Source: Enterobacillus tribolii
Lineage (GTDB): Bacteria > Pseudomonadota > Gammaproteobacteria > Enterobacterales > Enterobacteriaceae
Assembly (NCBI RefSeq): GCF_003363015.1
Contig: NZ_QRAP01000001.1
Span: 729,162 to 793,161, forward strand
Reading direction: 5' to 3'
DNA: 64,000 bases
Part shown: positions 18,956 to 29,976 of the stretch, in pieces
Numbering within the stretch: position 1 is the first letter of the stretch
Layout: each line of letters starts with the position of its first letter
Program-made: the position numbers and the translations under genes
Notes under the pieces: generated by a model
Told to the model about the DNA's origin: nothing
Database searches by the model: none
Seen by the model: only the letters and a program-made list of their open reading frames with translations

Positions 18956-19804
18956 ATGCGAATACTGCGTTTGATTTTTTTGTGTCTTCCGGTCATCTGC
19001 TCCTCGTTATGGCTGACTTTCGCCTATGCCGACGACGACACCCTGTCGCCTGACGAGCAGTTGCGCTTGTTTTACGGTAAGGACGACCGCATCAAAATTA
19101 AAGACGTCGGCGACTGGCCCTGGCAGGCCATCGGGCAAATCGAGACGGAAAGCGGCAACCTGTGCACGGCTACGCTGATCGCGCCTCATCTGGTTCTTAC
19201 TGCCGGCCACTGCGTATTGGCCCCGCCGGGAAAGCTGGACCGCCCTGTCGCCCTGCGTTTTGTATCCCGCAATCACAAATGGCGTTATGAAATTACTCAG
19301 TTGAAAGCACTGGTCGATATGCGGCTCGGCAAACGTCTGAAGCCCGACGGAGAGGGTTGGGTCGTTCCCCCTTCCGCCGCCACGCAGGACTATGCGTTGA
19401 TCAGGATCGACAGCGACGACTTGCCACCGCTGCGTCCCATTCCGCTCTGGAAAGGCGATGTTTCTCAGCTAAACGAAGCCCTGAAGGCAACCGGCCGCCA
19501 TGTTACTCAGGCGGGCTACCCGCAGGATTTTCTCGACGACCTGTACAGCCATGAAAACTGCCTGATCACCGGTTGGGCGCAGAAAGGCGTATTCAACCAT
19601 CAATGCGACACCTTACCCGGCGACAGCGGCTCTCCATTATTGCTGAAAGATGCCTCTGGCCTCTGGAGCCTGGTCGCCATACAGAGTTCCGCCCCGGCGC
19701 CGGAAAACCGTTACCGGGCCGACAACCGTGCGGTTTCCGCTACCGCCTTCAATGACGAGCTAAAAGCCTTGCTGCAACAACCCGTCGATTCCGGCGAAAA
19801 ATAG
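18956..19804 (+). CDS. ydgD: YdgD, predicted secreted trypsin-like serine protease
   Basis: This 282-residue S1-family protease homologue is exported. The signal peptide covers about residues 1-23, cut near TFAYA-DD. The catalytic triad is visible: His in LTAGHC, Asp in QDYALIRID and Ser in LPGDSGSPLL. A Cys pair and the ENCLITGW segment fit the glutamyl-endopeptidase-like subgroup. I chose the ATG at 18956 because it gives a proper signal peptide and has AGG seven bases upstream; the frame stays open upstream without support. The substrate is unknown. It follows ydgU, as in E. coli. Confidence 0.87.
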   Translation: MRILRLIFLCLPVICSSLWLTFAYADDDTLSPDEQLRLFYGKDDRIKIKDVGDWPWQAIGQIETESGNLCTATLIAPHLVLTAGHCVLAPPGKLDRPVALRFVSRNHKWRYEITQLKALVDMRLGKRLKPDGEGWVVPPSAATQDYALIRIDSDDLPPLRPIPLWKGDVSQLNEALKATGRHVTQAGYPQDFLDDLYSHENCLITGWAQKGVFNHQCDTLPGDSGSPLLLKDASGLWSLVAIQSSAPAPENRYRADNRAVSATAFNDELKALLQQPVDSGEK

Positions 19805-19811
19805 CGTGACT

Positions 19812-19838
19812 TTCCGCCCCCAACAAACCGGGGCGGAA
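19812..19838. terminator. Hairpin between ydgD and hrpA
   Basis: TTCCGCCCC and its complement form a 9-bp GC-rich stem between the convergent ydgD and hrpA stops. There is no long T run on either side. Confidence 0.55.
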
Positions 19839-19842
19839 TGCA

Positions 19843-22800
19843 TCACCCTGCGATTTGATCGATCGCCTGCAGAATGCGCTTCTCCGACACCGGATAAGGC
19901 GTTCCCAATTGCTGGGCGAAGTAGCTGACGCGCAGTTCTTCAATCATCCAGCGTACGTCCTGCACCTCCGGCAGCACAGCTTTTTGCGGCGGGAGCTTGT
20001 TGACCATCTGTTGCCAGGCCTGCTGCATCTGCTCCACCTTCAGCATCTGTGCGCGATCGCGGTGCGGATCGATGGCAAGCTTATCCAGACGCCGCTCCAC
20101 GGCGTGAAGATAACGTTCGATATCCGCCAGACGATCGGCGCCGCTGGCCGTAACGAACCCGCGGTAAATCAAATGGTTCATCTGATTTTTGATGTCCGAA
20201 AGCGCCAGGGCCATGGTCATGTCCACCCGTCCCTTCAGCCGCTTATTGATGCCATTCGCGGTGGTCAGAATCCGCTCCACCTGGCGGGCGATAGCGACGA
20301 CCTCTTCATTCAGCTCCGCGCGAACTTTCTCATGCAGTTGCTCAAACCCCGCTTCCGTCCAGGCAGGGCCGCCGGCACGGGCGATCAACGCATCCACGCC
20401 GCAGGCAATGCAGTCGTCAATCAGCTCCAGCACTTTGCCGTATGGGTTGAAATAGAGCCCCAGTTTGGCCTTGTTGGGCAATTTTTCGTGCAGGTATTTA
20501 ATCGGCGAAGGAATGTTGAGCAACAACAGCCGGCGCGACCCCTGCCACATGGCCTGCTGCTGTTCCTGCTCGGTTTCAAACAGCTTAATCGCTACGCTGT
20601 CCTTTTCATCAACCAGCGCCGGGTAGGCCCGAACTTCGTAACCCCCCCGCTTTTGCTCATAACGTTCCGGCAGCGTGCCAAAGCTCCAGACGTGCAGGCC
20701 TTGCCGCTCCAGGCCATCATCGGCAACGGCGGAGAGCGTCTGCTGCACTTCCCCTTTCAGTTGATTTTTGAGCGCCTCAAGATCTTTCCCTTCCGCCAAC
20801 GTTTTGTTCTTCTCGCTGACCACGCGGAAGGTCATTTTCAGGTGATCGGGCACCAAATCCCATTGCCACTCATCAGGTGACACCGTCACGCCGGTCATGC
20901 GCCGCAGCTCCCGCTCCAGCGATTCAACCAATGGCATTGCCAGCGGCGTAGCCCTGGCCAGAAACGCCTCAGCGTAGTTTGGTGCGGGAACAAAGTTACG
21001 CCGCACCGGCTTGGGCAGTGATTTGATCAGAGCAATAATCAGATCGCGGCGAATTCCCGGAATTTGCCACTCAAATCCTACGTTTTCGATCTGGTTCAGT
21101 ATCGGCAGCGGAATATGCACCGTCACCCCGTCCGCATCAGCCCCCAGTTCGAACTGATAGGAAAGGCGCAGCTTAACGTTGCCCTGATGCCAGAAATTGG
21201 GGTAATCCAGCGTGCTCACGCCTTCCGCCCCCTCTTTGATCAACATCGATTTTTCGAAGTTAAGCAATTCGGGATCGGTGCGGCTTGCTTTACGCCACCA
21301 GCTGTCAAAATGACGCGAGGAAACCACGTCATGGCCGATACGCTGATCGTAGAATTCGAACAGGGTTTCGTCATCGACCAGAATATCGCGGCGGCGGGTG
21401 CGGTGTTCAAGCTCCTCCACTTCGTCGCGCAGTTTCTGGTTAGCACGGAAAAAAGCATGGCGGGTCTGCCAGTCGCCCTCCACCAGCGCGTGACGAATAA
21501 ACAACTCACGGCAGGTTTGCGGATCGATTTTACCGTAGTTCACCTTACGTGCAGCCACGATGGGCAAACCATAGAGCGTCACTTTCTCAACGGCCATCAC
21601 AGCGCCCTGGGACTTCTCCCAGTGCGGCTCGCTGTAACTGCGCTTAATCAGATGCTGCGCCAGCGGTTCAATCCACTCCGGCTCGATGCGCGCGGCAATA
21701 CGCCCCCACAGGCGGCTGGTTTCCACCAGCTCCGCCACCATGCCCCACTTAGGCGGCTTTTTAAACAGGCCTGACGCGGGGAAAATCGCGAAGCGCGCAT
21801 TACGTGCACCGGTATATTCCTGTTTGTCGTTGTCTTTCTGACCGACGTGCGACAACAGTCCGCTCAGCAGCGCGGTGTGAATACTGCGGTAGTCCGCATC
21901 AACCGAGTTCACGGCAAAACCGAGTTCTTTCACCACCTGACGCAGTTGCGTGTAAACATCCTGCCATTCCCGCACCCGCAGGTAGTTGAGATAATCGCTT
22001 TTGCACTGCTTGCGGAATTGATTGGACGACAGCGCCTTTTGCTGTTCTTTCAAATAATTCCACAGATTGACCAGCGCCATAAAGTCGCTTTCTTTATCGG
22101 CAAAGCGACGGTGCTTCTCATCCGATGCCTGCTGCTTCTCGGCGGGACGTTCGCGCGGGTCCTGAATCGACAGCCCTGAGGCAATGATCATCACCTCCCG
22201 GACGGCATTATTTTTCTGCGCTTCGATCACCATACGCGCCAAGCGCGGATCGATGGGCAACTGCGCCAGCTGTGCGCCCAGCGGCGTCAGGCGCTGATGT
22301 CCTTTTTCCGTGCTGTAAACCGCACCCAGTTCTTCCAGCAGGCGCACGCCGTCCTGAATATTGCGGTTGTCCGGCGCTTCCACGAACGGAAACGCGGCGA
22401 TATCCCCCAACCCCAGCGACGTCATCTGCAAAATAACCGATGCCAGGTTGGTGCGCAGAATTTCCGGATCGGTAAATTCAGGCCGTGACAGGAAATCCTG
22501 TTCGGAATACAGCCGGATGCAGATCCCTTCGGAAACACGGCCGCAGCGTCCTTTACGCTGATTCGCCGACGCCTGGGAAATCGGTTCAATCGGCAAACGC
22601 TGAACCTTGGTGCGGTAGCTGTAACGGCTGATGCGCGCAGTGCCCGGATCGATAACGTATTTGATCCCCGGTACGGTCAGCGACGTCTCCGCCACGTTGG
22701 TCGCCAGCACGATACGCCGCCCGGTATGGCTATGGAACACCCGGTTCTGCTCACCGGCGGACAGGCGGGCATACAGCGGCAAAATCTCGGTGTGCGGCAA

Positions 22801-23730
22801 ATTCTGCTTCATCAGCGCATCCGCCGTGTCGCGGATTTCCCGTTCCCCGCTCATAAAGACCAGGATGTCACCCGGCCCCTCGCGCTGAAGCTCATCCACG
22901 GCGTCAAAAATAGCCTGCAGCTGATCGCGGTCGCCGTCATCATCGTCATCCGCGATCGGGCGATAGCGCACCTCAACCGGATAAGTACGCCCCGAAACTT
23001 CAATGATCGGCGCATTGTTAAAATGGCGCGAGAAACGTTCAGGGTCGATGGTTGCCGATGTGATAATGACTTTCAGATCGGGGCGTTTCGGCAATAGCTG
23101 CCGCAGGTAGCCAAGAATGAAGTCGATATTCAGGCTGCGTTCATGCGCTTCATCGATGATCAGGGTGTCGTACTGCATCAGCAGGCGATCCTGCTGGATC
23201 TCCGCCAGCAGAATCCCGTCCGTCATGAGCTTGACCATGGTGGTGTCGCTGACCTGATCGCTGAAGCGAACCTTATAGCCCACGCTGGCTCCCAGCGTGG
23301 TATCCAGCTCGTGCGCGATGCGTTCGCCAACCGAGCGGGCAGCCAGGCGGCGCGGCTGCGTGTGCCCAATCAGGCCACGGACGCCGCGCCCAAGCTCAAG
23401 GCATATTTTGGGTAGCTGCGTCGTTTTTCCTGAGCCGGTTTCACCGGCGACGATCACCACCTGGTGATCGCGGATGGCCGCCATAATGTCGTCTTTCTTC
23501 TGACTGACGGGCAGGTTTTCCGGATAAGTAATCGCCGGACAGGCGGCACGACGGGCATCAACACGGACGCGCGCGGTCGCGATCTCCGCAGAAATCGCCT
23601 CGGCGATACCCTGCTGGGCCTGCGGATTATGCACTTTTTTGGCGCCCTGAATGCGGCGCATCAGGCGCTGACGGTCGCGCAGCATGAGGGTATCAAGCTG
23701 CGCCATCAGCGCGCTAAACGGGGATTTCAC
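19843..23730 (-). CDS. hrpA: HrpA, DEAH-box ATP-dependent RNA helicase
   Basis: This 1295-residue DEAH/RHA helicase is close in length to E. coli HrpA (1300). The N-terminal helicase core has Walker A GETGSGKTTQ, motif II DEAH, motif III SAT, and motif VI QRKGRCGR. The OB-fold/ratchet region and the long HrpA-specific C-terminal extension follow. HrpA is reported to process fimbrial mRNA and to rescue stalled ribosomes. A GTG start at 23730 is best: AAGGAA lies nine bases upstream and the product then aligns with E. coli HrpA near LDTLMLRD. The frame remains open 26 codons further upstream without similarity. Confidence 0.95.
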   Translation of the reverse strand: MKSPFSALMAQLDTLMLRDRQRLMRRIQGAKKVHNPQAQQGIAEAISAEIATARVRVDARRAACPAITYPENLPVSQKKDDIMAAIRDHQVVIVAGETGSGKTTQLPKICLELGRGVRGLIGHTQPRRLAARSVGERIAHELDTTLGASVGYKVRFSDQVSDTTMVKLMTDGILLAEIQQDRLLMQYDTLIIDEAHERSLNIDFILGYLRQLLPKRPDLKVIITSATIDPERFSRHFNNAPIIEVSGRTYPVEVRYRPIADDDDDGDRDQLQAIFDAVDELQREGPGDILVFMSGEREIRDTADALMKQNLPHTEILPLYARLSAGEQNRVFHSHTGRRIVLATNVAETSLTVPGIKYVIDPGTARISRYSYRTKVQRLPIEPISQASANQRKGRCGRVSEGICIRLYSEQDFLSRPEFTDPEILRTNLASVILQMTSLGLGDIAAFPFVEAPDNRNIQDGVRLLEELGAVYSTEKGHQRLTPLGAQLAQLPIDPRLARMVIEAQKNNAVREVMIIASGLSIQDPRERPAEKQQASDEKHRRFADKESDFMALVNLWNYLKEQQKALSSNQFRKQCKSDYLNYLRVREWQDVYTQLRQVVKELGFAVNSVDADYRSIHTALLSGLLSHVGQKDNDKQEYTGARNARFAIFPASGLFKKPPKWGMVAELVETSRLWGRIAARIEPEWIEPLAQHLIKRSYSEPHWEKSQGAVMAVEKVTLYGLPIVAARKVNYGKIDPQTCRELFIRHALVEGDWQTRHAFFRANQKLRDEVEELEHRTRRRDILVDDETLFEFYDQRIGHDVVSSRHFDSWWRKASRTDPELLNFEKSMLIKEGAEGVSTLDYPNFWHQGNVKLRLSYQFELGADADGVTVHIPLPILNQIENVGFEWQIPGIRRDLIIALIKSLPKPVRRNFVPAPNYAEAFLARATPLAMPLVESLERELRRMTGVTVSPDEWQWDLVPDHLKMTFRVVSEKNKTLAEGKDLEALKNQLKGEVQQTLSAVADDGLERQGLHVWSFGTLPERYEQKRGGYEVRAYPALVDEKDSVAIKLFETEQEQQQAMWQGSRRLLLLNIPSPIKYLHEKLPNKAKLGLYFNPYGKVLELIDDCIACGVDALIARAGGPAWTEAGFEQLHEKVRAELNEEVVAIARQVERILTTANGINKRLKGRVDMTMALALSDIKNQMNHLIYRGFVTASGADRLADIERYLHAVERRLDKLAIDPHRDRAQMLKVEQMQQAWQQMVNKLPPQKAVLPEVQDVRWMIEELRVSYFAQQLGTPYPVSEKRILQAIDQIAG

Positions 23731-23841
23731 GATGAAAAATTCCTTACTGCTTTTCGCGGATACCGGCCGGTCGCCGGTTTTATCATTCTGTTGGATTAAT
23801 GGTAACACAGCCTCAGCCCGTCACTCACTTTCCTCTGCCGG

Positions 23842-24620
<779 letters not shown>

Positions 24621-24643
24621 TAGCACCAACCGCATATGCAGAA

Positions 24644-24671
24644 AGAGCGCCGTAAGGCGCTCTTTTTTTTT
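24644..24671. terminator. Terminator of azoR, overlapping the end of the hydrolase gene
   Basis: AGAGCGCC-GTAA-GGCGCTCT followed by nine T residues: a strong plus-strand terminator. The stem can fold on both strands, but only the azoR direction has the long T tract. Confidence 0.9.
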
Positions 24672-25476
24672 ACAATACCGACGCCAAAAATTCCGCCAGT
24701 ACCTGATTCACCCGCTCTGGCTGTTCCAGCGTGGAAATGTGCCCCGCGCCGGCAATAACCTCCTGACGGCATCCCAGAATCTCCGCCATCAGATGCCCTT
24801 CCAGCGGCGGGCGCGGCTGATCCTGCTCACCGGTAATCACCAGCGCGGGCATCTTCAGCGTTTCCAGTTGCGGGCAACCATCGGCGCGGCCGAAAATCAT
24901 CCTTCCCAACGGGACAATCGTGTTCAGCAACGTTTCCTTCGGCATCGCCATCAGGCGCTCCGTCAGTACCCTGATCATGGCTTCGTCCGGGAAATCGCGC
25001 CGGAAGAACATCGCGGCAACCTGTTGGGCCATGGCCGGCGGCACCTGACCGCTCGCCTCAATGGCGTCCATAATGGCGAAGTACTTCTGATGACTGACTT
25101 CCGGCTCCAGGCCGACGAAGGTATCCATCAGCACCAGCGCCTTAACCCTTTCCGGCGCTTTCGCCGCCAGCGCCGCTCCCCACATGCCGCCGACGGAAAG
25201 ACCAATAACGGCGAATTCGGAAATATTCAGCGCATCCATCAGCGCCAGATAATCATCGGCGAGATCGTCCAGATCGCGGTGCCCGTCAGGCAACGCCTCC
25301 GAGTCGCCGTGCCCCCACAAATCCGGCACGATGAGCCGGTAATTCTGACTCAGCGCTTCAATCTGCGGCGCCCACATGGCGGCGTTAAACAGATAGCTGT
25401 GACCCAGCAACAAAGGAAATCCCTTGCCCTGATCCAAATAGTGCATCCGGCGCTGATGTAGTTGCAAAGTTGGCAT
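24670..25476 (-). CDS. Alpha/beta-fold hydrolase
   Basis: This 268-residue single-domain alpha/beta hydrolase has the oxyanion region LLLGHSYLF, the nucleophile elbow GLSVGG with catalytic Ser near residue 94, a likely acid in ITGEQDQP and the His in GAGHIS. It resembles 3-oxoadipate enol-lactonase-like and esterase subfamilies, but no substrate can be named. The ATG at 25476 (MPTLQ) has GGGAG five bases upstream; the GTG two codons earlier is less likely. It is followed at its 5' side by ptrB in the same direction, 54 bases away. Confidence 0.88.
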   Translation of the reverse strand: MPTLQLHQRRMHYLDQGKGFPLLLGHSYLFNAAMWAPQIEALSQNYRLIVPDLWGHGDSEALPDGHRDLDDLADDYLALMDALNISEFAVIGLSVGGMWGAALAAKAPERVKALVLMDTFVGLEPEVSHQKYFAIMDAIEASGQVPPAMAQQVAAMFFRRDFPDEAMIRVLTERLMAMPKETLLNTIVPLGRMIFGRADGCPQLETLKMPALVITGEQDQPRPPLEGHLMAEILGCRQEVIAGAGHISTLEQPERVNQVLAEFLASVL

Positions 25477-25530
25477 ACCCACTCCCGTTTGATTTAAAAC
25501 AATTTAAACCGTCGTACAACGACGGAAATG

Positions 25531-27567
25531 TCAGACCGTTGCCGACAACGTCAAAAGAAACGCATATTCCAGGGCAATATCTTCATACGCTTTAAAGCGT
25601 CCTGATTTTCCCCCGTGGCCTGCGTCCATGTCCGTGTAGAGCAACAGCAAATTGTCATTGGTTTTCAGCTCGCGCAGTTTCGCCACCCATTTGGCCGGCT
25701 CCCAATATTGCACCTGCGAGTCATGCAATCCGGTGGTGATCAACATATGGGGGTAATCCTGCGCCGTAACCCGATCATAAGGACTGTACTGCAGAATATA
25801 ATCGTAATAGCGCTTCTCTTCCGGATTCCCCCATTCATCGTACTCCCCGGTCGTCAGCGGAATAGAGGGGTCCAGCATGGTCGTCACAACGTCAACGAAT
25901 GGCACCTGCGCCACGATGCCGTAATACAATTCCGGAGCCTGATTGGCAATCGCCCCCATCAGCAGGCCGCCGGCGCTGCCGCCCATGGCAAAAACCCGCG
26001 TTTTATCGCCGTAGCGCCGGGCTACCAGTTCCCGGGTAACATCGATAAAATCACTGAAGGTATTTTGTTTATGCAGTAATTTCCCGTCATCGTACCACTG
26101 CTGCCCCAAATCGCCGCCGCCGCGGATATGCGCCAGAGCAAAAACGACGCCCCGGTCCAGCAGGCTGAGGCGGCTGATGCTGAACGCCGGGTCCATACTG
26201 CTGCCGTACGCGCCGTAACCGTAAACCAGCAACGGATTCCCCCCCTGCGTGAACAAATCCGCACGGTAAACCAGGGAAACCGGCACCTCAGCGCCATCAC
26301 GCGCCGGGATCCACACCCGCTCGCTGCGGTAATCCGCCGCATTAAAATTCTTCACTTCCTGCTGCTTCAGCAACTGCCGCTCGCCGCTGTCGAGATCGAT
26401 CTGATACACCGATGAGGGCGTGGTCATGGAAGAGTAGCCATAACGCAGCAATGAGGTTTCCGGCTCCGGATTAAACGAAAGCCAGGTCACGTAGGTGGGA
26501 TCATCGAAGGCGATCTGCCGGTCTTCGCCATTCTGCCAGTGAATCTGGCGCAGACGGGTTAACCCCCGCTCACGCTCTTCCACCACCAGCCAGTCGCGGA
26601 ACAGGCAGAATCCTTCCAGCATGACATCTTCACGCGGGGCTATCAGGGGCTGCCATGCCGATTCCGCTTTCTCATGCGTCTGATACAACGCAAAGTTTTT
26701 CCCCTCCCGGTTGGAGCGGATATAAAAGCAATCGCGGTAATGATCGAGCGCGTATTCATGGTCACGACGCCGCGGCAGGAATATTTCCGGCTGCGCCTGC
26801 TGATCGTCGGCATTCAGCAGCAGGATCTCCGAGGTCGTCGTACTGGAGAGATGGATGATGACGTAGCGGTTGGAGATGCTTTTCTCCAGCCCGACGTAAA
26901 ACGTGTCGTCCGTTTCCTCATAAATCAGTTCATCATCGGCAACCGCCGTTCCCAGACGATGACGATAAACCTGATAAGGCAGCAGTGTCTGAGGGTGTTT
27001 ACGCACGTAGTACAGCATCGCGGAATCATTGGTCCACTCAAACTGGCCGGCGGTATTTTCCAGCACCTCTTCCAGCCAGCCGTCATCCGCCAGCCGCTTG
27101 ACCCGGATGTCAAACTGCCGCCGGGAGAGAAAGTCCTCCGCCACCGCCAGCAGGCGGTTGTCCGGACTCACCTCCATCCCGCCCAGCGCATAGAATTCAT
27201 GCCCCTCGGCACGCAGGTTGCTGTCCAGAATGGTGCTCCAGGCTTCCCCGCCGTCCGCCTTGCAGCGGATATAGCTGGCATACTCCTGCCCCGGCGCGAA
27301 ACGGGTTTGGTAGCGATACCCGTTGCGGGTATAGGGAACCGATTCATCCTCCTGCGGGATACGGGCTACCATCTCATCGTACAGCGCGGCGCGTAGCGGC
27401 GCTTCGCCGCTCAGCATTTCATCGGTGTAGGCGTTTTCGGCATTCAGGTAATCCAGTACCGCCGGATCGCTGCGTTCGTCATCACGCAGCCAATAGTAGT
27501 CATCGATCCGGACATCACCGTGTTGGCGTAATTCATACGGGTGTTTTGCAGCGACGGGAGCTTTTTT
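25531..27567 (-). CDS. ptrB: Oligopeptidase B (protease II)
   Basis: This 678-residue S9A serine peptidase cleaves peptides after Arg/Lys in the cytoplasm. The N-terminal seven-bladed propeller carries [14 protein letters not shown] and SMTTPSS. The catalytic domain has the nucleophile motif [18 protein letters not shown], the acid region TTGLHDSQV and His in [11 protein letters not shown] start at ATG 27567 (MKKAPV), since the in-frame start at 27603 adds residues not found in E. coli PtrB. The ribosome site is weak for both. Confidence 0.95.
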   Translation of the reverse strand, partial: KKAPVAAKHPYELRQHGDVRIDDYYWLRDDERSDPAVLDYLNAENAYTDEMLSGEAPLRAALYDEMVARIPQEDESVPYTRNGYRYQTRFAPGQEYASYIRCKADGGEAWSTILDSNLRAEGHEFYALGGMEVSPDNRLLAVAEDFLSRRQFDIRVKRLADDGWLEEVLENTAGQFEWTNDSAMLYYVRKHPQTLLPYQVYRHRLGTAVADDELIYEETDDTFYVGLEKSISNRYVIIHLSSTTTSEILLLNADDQQAQPEIFLPRRRDHEYALDHYRDCFYIRSNREGKNFALYQTHEKAESAWQPLIAPREDVMLEGFCLFRDWLVVEERERGLTRLRQIHWQNGEDRQIAFDDPTYVTWLSFNPEPETSLLRYGYSSMTTPSSVYQIDLDSGERQLLKQQEVKNFNAADYRSERVWIPARDGAEVPVSLVYRADLFTQGGNPLLVYGYGAYGSSMDPAFSISRLSLLDRGVVFALAHIRGGGDLGQQWYDDGKLLHKQNTFSDFIDVTRELVARRYGDKTRVFAMGGSAGGLLMGAIANQAPELYYGIVAQVPFVDVVTTMLDPSIPLTTGEYDEWGNPEEKRYYDYILQYSPYDRVTAQDYPHMLITTGLHDSQVQYWEPAKWVAKLRELKTNDNLLLLYTDMDAGHGGKSGRFKAYEDIALEYAFLLTLSATV

Positions 27568-27786
27568 CATCTGGGAACCTGTTGCGCCGTTCACGAACGG
27601 CAAAATGACAAGAAAACGATTCAGCCGGATACCCCGTTGCCAGAAGCCCCCGGCAGCGCGATATCTGCTTAGTATATGATAAGAAAAGTTAACGCTACGA
27701 AGGGAATTTGCGGGAAAGGCGATGTTTTTTTGGAAAGACCCCGTCAGATCGGGCCACCGCAGGGGTGACCCGGAGAGAACGTGGCG

Positions 27787-28143
27787 CTACTCCGGCAGGG
27801 AGTATTCCAGATCGCCCGCCTTGCAATCGACCTTCACCGTATAGGTACGGTCAACCTTGGTGCCGCGCACCTTCAGCGGAATCTGCCAGCTATCGCCGTT
27901 CTGCACGATCTGATCGTCCTGCACCCACACCACCGGCGTTGAGGTGCCCAGCAGTTTCTTATCATCCGCCCAGCGCGGCAGGCGATTTTGCAGGAAATCA
28001 TTTTTGATCATCGAAACCATCTGGGCCGGTTTCGCGCTTTCGCAACTGGCGATCTTGGCCGTGCGGGATTCCGTTTGCACCGCCTGTGCCAGGCCCGTAA
28101 CCAACATTGCAGCAACACCCAAACCTAATGCAATTTTGTTCAT
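27787..28143 (-). CDS. yebF: YebF-family exported protein
   Basis: This 118-residue secreted protein equals E. coli YebF in length. A signal peptide (MNKIALGLG... ending at AQA) is followed by a body with SMIKNDFLQNRLPRWADD, PVVWV, PLKVRG and YTVKVDCKAGDLEY, the characteristic YebF block, and two Cys for the disulfide. YebF crosses the outer membrane with help of porins; its fold resembles colicin M immunity protein. Of the paired ATGs I prefer the one at 28143, six bases after GAGAGGA. The neighbours ptrB and purT match E. coli, but yebE and yebG are missing. Confidence 0.9.
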   Translation of the reverse strand: MNKIALGLGVAAMLVTGLAQAVQTESRTAKIASCESAKPAQMVSMIKNDFLQNRLPRWADDKKLLGTSTPVVWVQDDQIVQNGDSWQIPLKVRGTKVDRTYTVKVDCKAGDLEYSLPE

Positions 28144-28426
28144 TTTCATTCCTCTCTTGTTGCCTCTTGTCCACGCATAGCAAACGTCTTCAGATGCAAT
28201 ACCTACCGTTCCTTCGGACAAACTGCCTGATTCCGCCCGGCTCCGGGGCCTGAAGCGTTGCCGTACCCTGCGTTGCCGTAACAAGCATTGCGGCGGATGA
28301 ACACGCCCAAAAACGGCAAAAAAGGTTGCTTTACGTTTCATAATAGATCCATATGCGTAAACGCCTTGTGAATCTTAACACTATGTTAACGCTTTTGATG
28401 ACAAAAATGCACCTGCCGTCTGCTTT

Positions 28427-28924
28427 TCAGAGGAAAGCCGCAAACATCGCTACCCGATGCTGCAATCCGTCTGCCCGTTCGGCGTCCAGCGCCTGTTTCA
28501 GAAGCGGATAATCCCGTTCATCCACGATGCGAAAACCACAACGGTGATAAAACGGCGCATTCCAGGGTAAATCTTCAAAGGTCGTCAGCCCCATGCCGCG
28601 ATAACCGCGATCGCGCGCGGCGGCAAGACAGTGTTCAACGAGCTGCCGCCCGATGCCGCGGCGGGAAAACGCCGGGAGAACGCCGATTTCAACCAGGTGC
28701 GCGAAGTCATGTTGGCTTTCCACCAGCGCGAACCCCACGACCGTTTCACCTGAGAGTGCGACCCACAGCAGCGACCGCTGCCGTCCTTCCTCTAACTGAC
28801 TGAGCGGCAGCGTATGCGTAAGGTACGCTTCCGGAAACCTTCCCGGCGGAAAGACTTTCACTGCCTCCAGCTCAATGCCGGCCAGCGAACTCAAATGGTG
28901 TTCCTGTGCTAACTGAATGTTCAT
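28427..28924 (-). CDS. GNAT-family N-acetyltransferase
   Basis: This 165-residue acetyltransferase has the acyl-CoA-binding motif A in IGVLPAFSRRGIGRQLVEH (R-R-G-I-G-R) and a motif B with LTTFEDLPWNAPFYHRCGF. The acceptor is unknown. An AGGAGG site lies nine bases before the ATG at 28924. A three-codon frame ATG-ACG-CCA-TGA sits between them, with its stop overlapping the start codon. Downstream of its stop comes the ptrB/yebF group in the same direction after a gap. Confidence 0.9.
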   Translation of the reverse strand: MNIQLAQEHHLSSLAGIELEAVKVFPPGRFPEAYLTHTLPLSQLEEGRQRSLLWVALSGETVVGFALVESQHDFAHLVEIGVLPAFSRRGIGRQLVEHCLAAARDRGYRGMGLTTFEDLPWNAPFYHRCGFRIVDERDYPLLKQALDAERADGLQHRVAMFAAFL

Positions 28925-28963
28925 GGCGTCATGCCTCCTTAATCGCGGTTCACAGCATACAGG

Positions 28964-28996
28964 AAAGAAAAAACCCGCACGAAGCGGGTTTTTTTC
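28964..28996. terminator. Terminator of the cold-shock gene (bidirectional)
   Basis: AACCCGC-ACGAA-GCGGGTT with A-rich sequence on the left and TTTTTTT on the right. On the minus strand it ends the cold-shock gene before the GNAT gene. Confidence 0.88.
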
Positions 28997-29018
28997 AGCA
29001 TGATAGACGCAGGCTGAA

Positions 29019-29228
29019 TTACAGTGCGACGACATCCGCCGCGGACGGGCCACGCGGGCTATCCTGAATAGAGAACTCAACCTGCTGGCCTTCAGCCAGG
29101 GTCTTAAACCCGTCAGACTGAATAGCGGAGAAATGGACGAAAACATCCTTGGAACCGTCGGTCGGGGTGATGAACCCAAATCCTTTGCTTTCGTTAAACC
29201 ATTTAACGTGACCAGTTTTCTTGCTCAT
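29019..29228 (-). CDS. cspE: CspE-like cold-shock protein
   Basis: This 69-residue single-domain nucleic-acid chaperone has both RNA-binding motifs: KGFGFI (RNP1) and VFVHF (RNP2). It keeps the family core [15 protein letters not shown] and [11 protein letters not shown]. The N-terminus [10 protein letters not shown] and the end [10 protein letters not shown] are nearer CspE than the CspC copy at 45279. Which paralogue it is remains uncertain. AAAGGAAAG precedes the ATG. The upstream leader looks long and AT-rich, as is usual for csp genes. Confidence 0.9.
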   Translation of the reverse strand: MSKKTGHVKWFNESKGFGFITPTDGSKDVFVHFSAIQSDGFKTLAEGQQVEFSIQDSPRGPSAADVVAL

Positions 29229-29934
29229 TGAACTTTCCTTTACTTTGGCTAACCTGCCCGCAGGGCATAAATATACACCGATAATTATCGCATGACGCCG
29301 CGATGATATAAAAACCATCTATGAAAGTGACAGAATCAGTATTGCGCCACCTAACATAAAATGCTTTTTATCGCATTCAGAACACACTCTATCAATTATC
29401 AGAGCGCAAGCATTAACGCACAGTTTAAGCATGGGCGCAAACCTTTCGTGATAAAAATGATAAATATGACGCGTATATTTTCATCAACATCCGGTAACGA
29501 TTCCAGACAATATGAAAAGCCATTAATACCAAATAAATCATGATGATAAAATGAACACATGCCATTAATCACCACGTAAGAAAATGCAAAAAATTTATTC
29601 AGAATAATCAGGCACAGATCACATTTATCCGCAATTCCGGCATGAAAAAAGACATAATTTATTTACCTGATTATATCATTGAAGAATATTTAATCAGAAT
29701 CAAAGTGTATATTAAGGTTGCCATAATGTTCATATCTATATCCGCAGCATATTCTTCAAATGACAGATCCTCTGAATAGGAAAAACTATAAACTCCCTTT
29801 ATGCCGAAATATAACGCATTCTTAACGCTCGTTTTTTCTCCCGTTACGTAGCCTGCGTTATTGATGAATTTTCCTACAGCAAGAGCGGCGATACTCACTT
29901 TTCAGACTGGCGGCAAACAAATCTCCTGCTGTGT
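29229..29934. other. AT-rich intergenic region upstream of purT
   Basis: About 700 bases, distinctly AT-rich between 29400 and 29900. It includes the leader of the cold-shock gene and one weak minus-strand ORF, listed separately. No repeats, RNA gene or mobile element were recognised. Confidence 0.4.
29671..29898 (-). CDS. Doubtful small ORF in AT-rich DNA
   Basis: This 75-codon frame begins with GTG (MSIAALAVGKF) and ends in a hydrophobic stretch (MATLIYTLILIKY) that could be one membrane helix. No family is recognised, and the ribosome site is poor. Biased amino-acid content could simply follow from AT-rich DNA. It could also be the remnant of a longer gene. Confidence 0.25.
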   Translation of the reverse strand: MSIAALAVGKFINNAGYVTGEKTSVKNALYFGIKGVYSFSYSEDLSFEEYAADIDMNIMATLIYTLILIKYSSMI

Positions 29935-29950
29935 ACGCAAACGTTTTCGT
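29935..29950. promoter_or_regulatory. PurR operator upstream of purT
   Basis: ACGCAAACGTTTTCGT matches the PurR palindrome ACGCAAACGTTTGCGT at 15 of 16 positions. It is placed about 90 bases before the purT start, next to a likely promoter (TATACT at 29951-29956). Repression of purT by PurR with hypoxanthine or guanine is known in E. coli. Confidence 0.85.
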
Positions 29951-29976
29951 ATATACTGTCAGCCTCTTCGGGAGCC

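Noticed and set aside
29361-29543. 60-codon plus-strand frame in the AT-rich region before purT
   Set aside because: No ribosome site, no recognised similarity, and Lys/Ile/Asn/Ser-rich content explained by base composition.
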